NCBI GenBank assembly: GCA_023953615.1 | Contig: JAMLJH010000002.1 | Span: forward strand, 186,001 to 250,000 | Direction of reading: 5' to 3' | From: Verrucomicrobiia bacterium | GTDB lineage: Bacteria > Verrucomicrobiota > Verrucomicrobiia > Limisphaerales > JADLHS01 | Length of the DNA: 64,000 nucleotides | Shown: positions 1 through 8,596 of the stretch, piece after piece | Layout: every line of letters begins with the position of its first letter | Position numbering within the stretch: the stretch's first letter is position 1 | The notes under the pieces: generated by a model | What the model was told of the DNA's origin: nothing | What the model saw: the letters and a program-made list of their open reading frames with translations, nothing else | Databases searched by the model: none | Translations under genes and position numbers: made by a program

Positions 1-870
1 CTTCACCCAGAATTGCACGACCGCATTCTCGGGCAACGAAAACGGGGCGACTTCAGGCGACATTACGGCGCCCCACGGGTAACGACCCGACGCGAAGTCT
101 ATCGCCAGTTTGAGTGCCTGGTTGCCTTGCGGTGCGGGGCTGGCCAGGGAGGCGCTGGTCGCCGTCGCCACCGGACTGTTGACGATGGAATAGAATGCGT
201 TCAAGTCGTCGTCATTTACATAACTTTCGAAATCATCAATCAACCCCCGCATGGGTGCGGGCGGCGGAAAATCAATCAACTCGTCATCCCGCACGGTGAT
301 GTCATCCACGCGAAGCGTTGCCTCGTAAGGCGCGCCGGCCGGAGAACCCTGGCCATAGATGAAAAGCCTGAATTTGACGATGTCATTCAGATCGGGCAGA
401 CCCGTGGAGTCCCAGGGCTTCTCAATGTTATTGGCGAGCTGATTAACCACCTGCCAATTGGTGCTGGTGGGAATGGGCATGCCCCAGCGACCGAAGTTGC
501 CCTGCGAATCGTAGGCATACAGATAAAATTGCGTGAAGGTGCCGTTCGCAAATGCCGGGTCTCCGGCGATCCGGAGTGAAATGTATTGATTCGTATTAAT
601 CGCCAGCGGCGTTTCCAGCATCGGCCCATTAATAATCTGCGTGTCCCATTCGCTCTCACCGAAATAGCGATAAATCTCCAGGGACTTGGTACCCGTGGAA
701 CCTGTCGCCACATTATCCGAGAGCAGCACATAACCGCTCTCCGCGAACCAGTTCGCATACAAATCGTCATCGCTGGCGTATTCAAAATTCTCAATGACAG
801 TCTGACCGCTGGCGGTCAAAACCAGCAGGGTGCTACTCAAAGCAAGCAGAGTCTTGGTATTTATTTTCAT
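1..870 (-). CDS. Secreted beta-sandwich protein, partial (3' end outside window)
   Basis: An open frame runs from an ATG at 870 to the window edge, 290 codons without a stop, so the C-terminus lies outside. The protein starts MKINTKTLLALSSTLLVLTA, a clear Sec signal peptide ending near SGQT. The mature part holds two copies of a motif pattern: 'VIENFEYASDDDLYANWF' near residue 22 and 'LIDDFESYVNDDDLNAFY' near residue 200, each followed by a beta-rich stretch with 'LRVDDITVRDD'. This resembles the carbohydrate-binding beta-sandwich modules of secreted verrucomicrobial proteins. A weak AAAGG-like ribosome site precedes the ATG. No catalytic motif is visible in the part seen. A role in polysaccharide binding at the cell surface is inference. 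Confidence 0.75.
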   Translation of the reverse strand, partial: MKINTKTLLALSSTLLVLTASGQTVIENFEYASDDDLYANWFAESGYVLLSDNVATGSTGTKSLEIYRYFGESEWDTQIINGPMLETPLAINTNQYISLRIAGDPAFANGTFTQFYLYAYDSQGNFGRWGMPIPTSTNWQVVNQLANNIEKPWDSTGLPDLNDIVKFRLFIYGQGSPAGAPYEATLRVDDITVRDDELIDFPPPAPMRGLIDDFESYVNDDDLNAFYSIVNSPVATATSASLASPAPQGNQALKLAIDFASGRYPWGAVMSPEVAPFSLPENAVVQFWVK

Positions 871-1220
871 AAGTTGCCTTTCGTCGTTATCGGTTTACCG
901 TCCGACTCTGGGCCGGTGACGATTGGAAGTCAAAATGTTTCTGCCCGCCGTTCACAATGCTTGCCTCAACCAACGGCCTCGCGGGTCGCCAAAGGCGACC
1001 AATTCCAGAGCCACATGAAATACTTACTGTTTGTGGAATTATTTTGACGCATCGAGATCGCGACCGGGTTAATCGGATCACTTATTAAGTCGCGTGATTC
1101 GAGGCCAATCCGGCGGGAAGCCTGCCCGAATCAATCTGCATTTTTGAGCCGCCACCTGCCGATTTGAATCGCTGGTAGCCTGGCGCGCGGATTTGTGTTA
1201 TTTCATGGCTGAGAAAAATC
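871..1220. other. Divergent intergenic region
   Basis: About 350 bases lie between two divergent genes and should carry both promoters. A TTGACG at 1044-1049 followed by GTTAAT after 18 bases is the best plus-strand candidate but is weak. I see no RNA gene, repeat or conserved small ORF here. Confidence 0.4.
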
Positions 1221-3197
1221 ATGCGCGGATTGCCCCGTTATCTGAAAACCGTCCTTTGGCTGGTCCTGGCTGTACTTCTCAACGGAGTGACATCCCGAAG
1301 CGCCTCTGCCGCGGCGATGGCCCGGTTGAACGGCAGCTTCATTCAGTATTGGAGCGTCATGCAATCGTGGCCCGACCAAAACTGGCAGACCATTTTGGGT
1401 CGCATGCAGGAACTGCAGATGGACACCGTGATCATTCAAGCATTGGCCAGCGAGAACAGCGATGGCTCGATCTACTCGTTCATCGGCGCTCCGGGAGAGC
1501 CTGATCCGACCGAAACGATTCTGCGCTATGCCGACACGAATAATTTCAAAGTCTTTCTCGGTCTTTACATGCTGAATTGGAATCACGACATGGTTGGCGC
1601 GGATTTTTTGGCGGAAACCCAATCGCGCATGGCGGCCGTGGTGCAACAGGCGTGGACGCGTTATCTGACCAATAACGCGCATCCGTCCTTTGCCGGTTGG
1701 TATATTCCGTACGAACCGTGGACGGCCGCCTATACGCCGGCGGAAATCACCCGCCTGCGCGCTTTCTTCCAGAACATCACGAGTGCGTGCGAACAAATCG
1801 CCGGAGACCGGCCGGTGGCGATCTCGCCGTTCATCAGCGGGTGGCGACCGAATCCGTGTCAGGTCGAAAGCCTCTACAGTGAATTGCTCAATGGATCCGG
1901 TCTCAGCATCGTGCTGTTGCAGGACAGTGTGGGTGCGCAACAATGGAATGACGACATTGTCCAACGCACCGCGCCCTATTTTCAAGCTTTCCAAAATGCC
2001 TGCGCCACGGCGGGGGTACAGTTCTGGGCCAACCTGGAATCGTTTCTGATCACCAACGATGTCTATACGGCCACCGATATCTCGCGGTTGCGCCGGCAAT
2101 TCGATGCCGCGACGCCGTTCGTGGAGAAAATCGTCACGTTTGACTTTTTACATTACATGAACCCGGACATCTTTTTGAGCGGCTGGAACAATGCCCGGCG
2201 GACCCGGATGCAGCAGTTGTTCAACGATTACCGGACTCAATTCGTAGCCACCGAGTACGCGCCGGATTCGCCACCACGGCTGACCTTGCATGAGGTAGCG
2301 GCGGGATTGACCTTGAACTGGTCGGGCATGGTTGGCGATGCGTTTGAAGTGCAGGCCAAAGCCGCCTGGGACGACGATTGGCTGCCCGTGACAACCACCA
2401 TCATCACCAACGGTTTCAACTATTCCTGCCAGGTGACCACCAGTGACGAGTGCCGTTTCTTTCGGGTGCGACGGATGTCGCGCTTGCAGGTGCCTGATTC
2501 GATGATTTGGATTCCGCCCGGTCAGTTTGTGATGGGCACCCCGGCGAGTGATCCGGACCGTACCGCTGATGAGTTGACCTCATTCAGCGCCGCGCTTACG
2601 CAGGGATTCTGGATCAGTCGCCATGAGGTAACTCAGTCCGAGTATCAAAACCTGCTCTGCACCAATCCGGCCGCCTTCGCTTCCGCGCTGGAAAATCCGG
2701 TGGAACAAGTGAGCTGGACTGAGGCCATGAACTATTGCCAGTCACTCACAGAACGCGAGCAGATGGCTGGCCGACTGCCGGCGGGTTATCTCTACCGTTT
2801 ACCCACCGAGGCTGAGTGGGAATACGCCGCCCGCGCCGGTTCGACGGAACGCTTCTTTTTCGGTACCGATCCCAACGCGCTGGGGAATTACGCGTGGTAT
2901 AATGTCAACAGCGGGAACGGACCCCATCCCGTCAGCACATTGTTGGTCAATGATTGGGGGCTGGCCGATGTCAGTGGTAACGTGATGGAATGGTGCTGGG
3001 ATTGGATCGGTAATGCCCCGAGTGGACCGGTCACCAATTTTATCGGAAGCACGACCGGACCTTATCATGCCATCCGGGGCGGCGCATGGTCCTTTCCGTG
3101 GGTTAACTGCCGTAGCGGCTGGCGGGTGGGCTATGCCACCGCTTCGCGTCAGGCTTACGTGGGATTTCGTGTCGTACTTGCGCCGCCTGCGCCATGA
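1221..3197 (+). CDS. Secreted DUF4434 TIM-barrel protein with C-terminal SUMF1-like domain
   Basis: The 658-residue protein has a signal peptide (1-30, ending SRSASA). A DUF4434-type glycosidase-like TIM barrel follows at about 37-300, recognised by 'NGSFIQYWSVMQSW' and 'SFAGWYIPYEPW'. A small beta domain (about 350-422) precedes a formylglycine-generating-enzyme (SUMF1) fold from residue 428 ('MIWIPPGQFVMGTP') to the end, with the family motifs 'YRLPTEAEWEYAARAG', 'GNVMEWCWDW' and 'RGGAW'. In true FGE two cysteines follow the RGGSW motif; here the first is Phe and only the second is kept, so formylglycine-generating activity is unlikely. The barrel probably acts on, or binds, an extracellular glycan. 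The ATG at 1221 begins the signal peptide. Confidence 0.85.
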   Translation: MRGLPRYLKTVLWLVLAVLLNGVTSRSASAAAMARLNGSFIQYWSVMQSWPDQNWQTILGRMQELQMDTVIIQALASENSDGSIYSFIGAPGEPDPTETILRYADTNNFKVFLGLYMLNWNHDMVGADFLAETQSRMAAVVQQAWTRYLTNNAHPSFAGWYIPYEPWTAAYTPAEITRLRAFFQNITSACEQIAGDRPVAISPFISGWRPNPCQVESLYSELLNGSGLSIVLLQDSVGAQQWNDDIVQRTAPYFQAFQNACATAGVQFWANLESFLITNDVYTATDISRLRRQFDAATPFVEKIVTFDFLHYMNPDIFLSGWNNARRTRMQQLFNDYRTQFVATEYAPDSPPRLTLHEVAAGLTLNWSGMVGDAFEVQAKAAWDDDWLPVTTTIITNGFNYSCQVTTSDECRFFRVRRMSRLQVPDSMIWIPPGQFVMGTPASDPDRTADELTSFSAALTQGFWISRHEVTQSEYQNLLCTNPAAFASALENPVEQVSWTEAMNYCQSLTEREQMAGRLPAGYLYRLPTEAEWEYAARAGSTERFFFGTDPNALGNYAWYNVNSGNGPHPVSTLLVNDWGLADVSGNVMEWCWDWIGNAPSGPVTNFIGSTTGPYHAIRGGAWSFPWVNCRSGWRVGYATASRQAYVGFRVVLAPPAP

Positions 3198-3216
3198 TCA
3201 CTCCCGCAAACCGAAA

Positions 3217-3244
3217 AGAGCCGGACGATTGGTCGCCCGGCTCA
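3217..3244. terminator. Bidirectional hairpin terminator between convergent genes
   Basis: The stem AGCCGG.CGA / TCG.CCGGCT has one mismatch and a TTGG loop. It is followed by a T-rich stretch on both strands (TTTTCGG on minus, GAATTTTCT on plus). It sits in the 66-bp gap between convergent genes and can serve both. Confidence 0.7.
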
Positions 3245-3263
3245 TGAATTTTCTCTCGGAATT

Positions 3264-5468
3264 TTACTGCACCTTCACTCGATAAAACCTGGCTGTCCCG
3301 CTCATGGGCGCGGTGTAAGGTGAAGTGGCCCCAGACAGGTCGGTGTATTCACCGTCCGCCCGATCGGCCTGCTGCAAGGTGCCGAAAGGCCACGACAGGA
3401 TGAGCTCATTCCCCGAGCGGCTGACGCCCAATTTGATTGTGGCGTAATAATGGCCGGCAATCTGATCCGGCGTAAGGACGCGATTGTAGAAGGCGATGTC
3501 ATCCAAGCTGCCGTCAAAGGGCTTGCCGGAATCGCTGAAGCGATGGCCAAAGCTGGCGTAACCGTCGCCGTTGGGAATGAAGGCACCATAGGTCGTTTCC
3601 GCCGCAAACTGGCCATTCAGGTAACTGCGGAACATGGTGCCATCGTAGGTCAGTGTGGCGTGATTCCAATTTCCCACCTGGATTGGCCCGCCGCCGGCCA
3701 ACCACGCCGCGTTCCAGCCCTTGCTGAAGAGTACCCACGCCAGCGTATCGCCGGGTTGTTGGTAAAACAGCCAGCCGTTCGGGCCAGTACCGCCCACTCC
3801 CAGTCCCATGGACGTGATCACATTCCGATAATCAGCTTCGCTGGATGAGGCGGCATTAAACCAGACTTCCACGGAAAACGGGCCAGGCGGATTAAGTTCC
3901 AACGCCCACGGCACGCGCACTTCGGCCTTATCCGCAACCGAAATGGCCGGATCGCTTTCGCTGGGGATGCCGGGAGCGACACCGTAAGTGATCGGTCCGA
4001 GGTCCGCGTTGTATTCGCCGTCGAAACTGCCAGCGGAGTCCACGGCGGTAAAGCTGCCTTCGGTTTCGTTCAAACGCCAATAGGCCACCGGATCATCCTG
4101 CAGGACAATGCGCGCGTAACCCGTATTGGGTTGCGGAGTCATACGCGGCCAGACCGTGAGGTACGCGACATCTGAATCCAACGTACCCCAAGGATTGGTG
4201 AGTTTGACGTAAAAAGTCTTCTGATCATCTGCCAGTTGCAAATTATCCAACCAGAGCACGCGATTCGTTTCTCCCACCAAGGGATCGTTACCCTCATACC
4301 ATTGGTAGGAAACGGGCAAGGCTCCACCGGCGGTGACGCCAAACGCCGCTTTGCTGCCCACGTTACGCACCACGGATTCCGGACTGGCATCCAAAACGAG
4401 ATCCGTCAGGACCGTCAGAATACCTGATCCACTGGTCGCCGCGCCGTGCGGATTGGTCACCGTCACGGTGAATTCGGCCTGGTTATCCGCATCATAGGAG
4501 CAGGTGTAATTCAACACGTCGGCAGTCGCTCCGGCAATGGGTTCGGAATTTTTATACCATTGGTACGACAGCGGCAACGAGCCGTCGGCGGTCACCGAAA
4601 ACGTGGCCACGCGACCGGAATATGTGGAGGTGGCTTTTGGATCCGCGCTTATGCTGGGCGCGACTTCTGAGGAGGTGATGTTGGTCCGACCCACTTCATA
4701 GTGTAATTGGATTTGTTCTGCGGACAGTGCCGTCGCATAGATGGCCAGTTCATCCACATTACCATCAAAGAAACCGTCGCCATTGGCGGTGTTGCCGCCA
4801 ATACGCAACGGGCCACTGGTGTTCACCGATGGCGTCTTTCCGGTTTCAGTCCAGGTCTGGACGCCGTTCGCATAAAAACGCACAGTGGTGCCGTCATAAG
4901 TCACCACCAAATGAGTCCATTCCTTGCTGGCGATTGGACCGCCGGCCATGTAGATCCCGCCGCCATTTTGGACAAAGAGCCAGCGTGCCGATTCTCCGGC
5001 TTCCTGGCGGAGCCACCAGCCGGTGCTGAAGTCGGCCAGATTACCCACGACACAACGATTCACATTGCCCCAACTGGCTGAACGAGCCCAAAGCTCAATC
5101 GTGTAACTTCCGGAAGGATTCAACTCCTCCGCATACGGGACTTCAACGAAGGAGCGTTGTTCGAAGCCACCTTCCGGGGTGTAGGCGTGAAACTTGATGG
5201 AGTGGCTTTCGATCCCACCCTGCTGCAGTTGCGGGTACTCGTAGGCGTCATCAAACCAGATCTCACCGGCGTGCAAATCCGGGGCCACTGCGTTGGTGAT
5301 GGAGGTGGCATCCGCCGCATCCTCAAAGCGATAATAAACTGCCGGGTTGTCCGCTAGCACCGTCTCGGGATAGGAGGCGGCTTCGGCTGCAGGCAACAGG
5401 CAGCACCCCGCAGCTGCGAATAAAATCCAACGCACACGCGTGGATGGAGCAAGGCTGAATTTTTTCAT
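3264..5468 (-). CDS. Secreted protein with two LamG domains and Ig-like repeats
   Basis: This 734-residue secreted protein begins MKKFSLAPSTRVRWILFAAA, with signal peptide cleavage expected near AAEA|A. Two concanavalin/LamG-type jelly rolls are visible at roughly 30-260 and 455-680, each with the 'W.H..VTYDG..V..Y.NG' signature and ending in a 'NRVLT..QI..HY'-type line. Between them lie two Ig-like domains with 'YQWYKN' and 'YQWYEG'. The last 45 residues ('LILSWPFGTLQQADRADG' and 'ARFYRVKVQ') form a C-terminal module common in secreted verrucomicrobial proteins. The chosen ATG has an AAGAAG ribosome site; a longer frame upstream encodes no signal peptide. It is likely a glycan-binding surface protein; no catalytic site is recognised. 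Confidence 0.85.
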   Translation of the reverse strand: MKKFSLAPSTRVRWILFAAAGCCLLPAAEAASYPETVLADNPAVYYRFEDAADATSITNAVAPDLHAGEIWFDDAYEYPQLQQGGIESHSIKFHAYTPEGGFEQRSFVEVPYAEELNPSGSYTIELWARSASWGNVNRCVVGNLADFSTGWWLRQEAGESARWLFVQNGGGIYMAGGPIASKEWTHLVVTYDGTTVRFYANGVQTWTETGKTPSVNTSGPLRIGGNTANGDGFFDGNVDELAIYATALSAEQIQLHYEVGRTNITSSEVAPSISADPKATSTYSGRVATFSVTADGSLPLSYQWYKNSEPIAGATADVLNYTCSYDADNQAEFTVTVTNPHGAATSGSGILTVLTDLVLDASPESVVRNVGSKAAFGVTAGGALPVSYQWYEGNDPLVGETNRVLWLDNLQLADDQKTFYVKLTNPWGTLDSDVAYLTVWPRMTPQPNTGYARIVLQDDPVAYWRLNETEGSFTAVDSAGSFDGEYNADLGPITYGVAPGIPSESDPAISVADKAEVRVPWALELNPPGPFSVEVWFNAASSSEADYRNVITSMGLGVGGTGPNGWLFYQQPGDTLAWVLFSKGWNAAWLAGGGPIQVGNWNHATLTYDGTMFRSYLNGQFAAETTYGAFIPNGDGYASFGHRFSDSGKPFDGSLDDIAFYNRVLTPDQIAGHYYATIKLGVSRSGNELILSWPFGTLQQADRADGEYTDLSGATSPYTAPMSGTARFYRVKVQ

Positions 5469-5578
5469 GGCTTCTTTCGAGTTCTGTTGATTTTTCCTGT
5501 GCCAATCCCAGCGACGTCGTGTGGCTTGGCATTGACTAATGGCGTTTATAGGTGAACCACCTGGGGAAACAAGCAAAA

Positions 5579-6331
5579 TTACCGCGAGGTTGCCCTGCCC
5601 AATTGCGAAGCCAGGCGGTCTGCGTTTTCCGGCGTTACCAGCAGATAGAGCCGATCAAAAATTTCACCGGGCATGCCCGCGACACCGCTCGCTGCCTGTG
5701 GGGCCACATCCGGCCGCGGCACAATCACCGAGCGAACCTGTTTTTGTTTGAGCGCGGTCAGCCAGTTGGTGCTGCCCTGCGGATCGTAAAGAAACCACGG
5801 CGCGGACGTTTTTGTATCGGTGCGAAACAAGGTCTCCATCCCCTCGGGCACGGGGGCAAAGCCGACGAACGCGAGGGCGGTGGGATGTTGCCCGACGAGT
5901 TGTTGATACGCGGGCAGGGGAATCTTACCGGCGCGCGCCGCTTTGACTGGCGCATCCAGATTGGCAATTTGCAATTCCCACTCGGGATGGCCGCGAAGCA
6001 GCGGGGCACGCAGCGCGTTCGCGTAGGATTCAGCCGTTTCCGCATCCAACGCTCCGGCGGGCGGCAGAACCATGACGATCGTTCCCGATTGACCCGCAAT
6101 GACGCCCTGCACCTGATTGGCCAGAGAAAAGCTGACCACAGCCAGTGCGCGATTGGGCGGTTTGGCGTCGTCGGAAAACATCGTGCTGCGCACCTGCCAG
6201 ACCAGCACGCCAATCAGTCCGAGGCAGCTCAGGATAATCAATCCCTGTCCCAGACCAGCCGCGCGCCGGCGCACAAAGAAACCAATTCCACCCACCACCA
6301 AAGCCGCTGCCAGGAGAAGATAATAAGTCAT
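5579..6331 (-). CDS. Membrane-anchored protein of unknown function
   Basis: The 250-residue protein has two N-terminal membrane helices (about 3-20 and 29-47) joined by a short arginine-rich loop. A periplasmic or cytoplasmic domain of about 200 residues follows and I do not recognise it. The soluble part has a Rossmann-like alternation ('GTIVMVLPPAGALDAETAES', 'PTALAFVGFAPVPEGM', 'VRSVIVPRPDV') and resembles substrate-binding or response-receiver folds only loosely. It begins 24 bp after the pseudopilin gene at 6356-7072 and is probably co-transcribed with it, which hints at a role in the same secretion or pilus-like machinery. That link is inference from position alone. Confidence 0.65.
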   Translation of the reverse strand: MTYYLLLAAALVVGGIGFFVRRRAAGLGQGLIILSCLGLIGVLVWQVRSTMFSDDAKPPNRALAVVSFSLANQVQGVIAGQSGTIVMVLPPAGALDAETAESYANALRAPLLRGHPEWELQIANLDAPVKAARAGKIPLPAYQQLVGQHPTALAFVGFAPVPEGMETLFRTDTKTSAPWFLYDPQGSTNWLTALKQKQVRSVIVPRPDVAPQAASGVAGMPGEIFDRLYLLVTPENADRLASQLGRATSR

Positions 6332-6355
6332 GCGTTGCCTGTCGGGAACAGAGGT

Positions 6356-7072
<717 letters not shown>

Positions 7073-7320
7073 AAACCAATTTATTCTGCCTCCCTCCGTT
7101 TGGCATCCGGCAACCTTCAGATTTACGCTAGCCCACCCACATCGGTCCGACAACCGCAAAGACGTCTTGACTGTATCTCGTTGGCCGCGCCTGTGTCCCG
7201 CTGCTCGCCAAAGCATAAAAGGAAATTTCCCTCGTGCCGGTGCGGTTGGCGTGGGAGAAATGCGGGAGAATTCATGATTGCCCTGCCGCTGAAAGCACGA
7301 AACCATGCGCGGGTAATTGC

Positions 7321-8250
7321 ATGATTCGATTCTTCCTCCAACGCGGCTTCACGGCGCTCCGATTGGCAATGCTGCTCCCGATTGTCGGCATTGCTGCGGA
7401 GTCATTCTCTGAAGTTAACCCCGAGACCAATGCCCATGCGCGTCGCGAGGCGGTGCGCAACACTTTCGGCACGTATGACGCCGAGCCGCGCCAGAGTGAT
7501 GGGCGCGTGGATATTGAACGTTTGGTGCGCGAGTTGACTGAGATAAAAGCGCGTACTTACAACTTCCTCATCTGGCACGGCTCGAATGATTGGAGTGACC
7601 TGCAATTGTTTCTGCCCCGCGCCCGCGAACACGCCATTCAGGTGTGGGTGACGCTCGTACCGCCCAGCGAGTCGCCACCCCACGCCAAGACATTTTCCGA
7701 ACCGTTCCGACTCGATTATGAACGTTGGGCCATCGAGATCGCGCAACTGAGCCGGCGTGAAACCAATCTGGTCGCCTGGAGCGTGGATGACTTTGCTTAC
7801 AACGCCAAAACCTTCACCCCCGAATATCTGCAATCACTGCAAACCCAGGCGCACACCATCAACCCGCGGCTAGCGTTTGTGCCGTGTCTTTATTACCGCC
7901 AGCTCACGCCCGAGTTCGCCTCCAAATATCGCCCGCTTTTCGATGGTTTGCTTTTCCCTTATCGCCACGAATCCGCCGGGAGCAATCTGAGCGAGTGGGA
8001 CACTTTGCCCGCCGAAGTCGCACGCATCCGGGAGCTGTTTGGTCCGACCCTTCCCATCTTGGTGGACGTGTATGCGACGCGCCACTCGCGCTTGGGTGAT
8101 TCCACACCAGAGTATGTGAAGCGAGTCATGGAGTTGGGGCGCGAACACGCGGATGGCGTCCTGATCTACTGCCATCAATACGCCGACGAAAATCCGGCGA
8201 AACACGCCGTCATCAAGCAACTCTTCCAAACCTGGTCACGCAAGCCTTGA
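7321..8250 (+). CDS. Secreted TIM-barrel glycosidase-like protein
   Basis: The 309-residue protein starts MIRFFLQRGFTALRLAMLLP, a signal peptide with cleavage near AAES. The rest reads as one alpha/beta barrel: 'RTYNFLIWHGSNDWSDLQ', 'IQVWVTLVPPSESPP', 'TNLVAWSVDDFAYN', 'RLAFVPCLYYRQL', 'FDGLLFPYRH' and 'HADGVLIYCHQYADENP' are successive strand-loop segments. The Asp-Asp in 'WSVDDFAYN' sits where the catalytic or binding carboxylates lie in DUF4434/GH84-like barrels. I cannot assign a family with certainty. It stands just before the first GH84-like gene on the same strand, so a role in the same glycan-processing set is plausible. Confidence 0.7.
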   Translation: MIRFFLQRGFTALRLAMLLPIVGIAAESFSEVNPETNAHARREAVRNTFGTYDAEPRQSDGRVDIERLVRELTEIKARTYNFLIWHGSNDWSDLQLFLPRAREHAIQVWVTLVPPSESPPHAKTFSEPFRLDYERWAIEIAQLSRRETNLVAWSVDDFAYNAKTFTPEYLQSLQTQAHTINPRLAFVPCLYYRQLTPEFASKYRPLFDGLLFPYRHESAGSNLSEWDTLPAEVARIRELFGPTLPILVDVYATRHSRLGDSTPEYVKRVMELGREHADGVLIYCHQYADENPAKHAVIKQLFQTWSRKP

Positions 8251-8596
8251 TCCGAGTATGCCTATCGGCTTCACGATGCATTTCTCCGCGCGATTTGTTG
8301 GCGCGTTGATTTCGGTTACGCTTCCTTGTTGGCCATAAAATTCCGCCGCAAACGCCAAGACGGATTGCCTCCGCTTGTGCCATCTTTTTAGGAAGATGCC
8401 ACTCGACTCTGTAGTCACCAATCGGCTAGTGAGTTCGGTGTAAGAGAGTCGAAGGTTATTTGATGGTTTTATGTTTTCGTGGTTCGCGAATAAGTCGTTG
8501 GTACCTTTGAACCGTTGTCTCCCGCCAAACTTGGCAACGGTAAAGGTGGACCTGTCGAGACTGGTGACTAAAAACCGACCCCAACCCCCAATCTTG
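8251..8596. other. Intergenic region upstream of the first GH84-like gene
   Basis: Roughly 346 bases without a convincing gene. The downstream reading frame stays open from 8471, but that extension has no signal peptide and no similarity to the paralogue at 20240, so I treat it as leader. No hairpin, RNA gene or repeat is evident. Confidence 0.4.

Noticed and set aside
1044..1073. TTGACG - 18 bases - GTTAAT as promoter of the DUF4434 gene
   Set aside because: The -10 match is poor and the spacing is not optimal; not enough to annotate.
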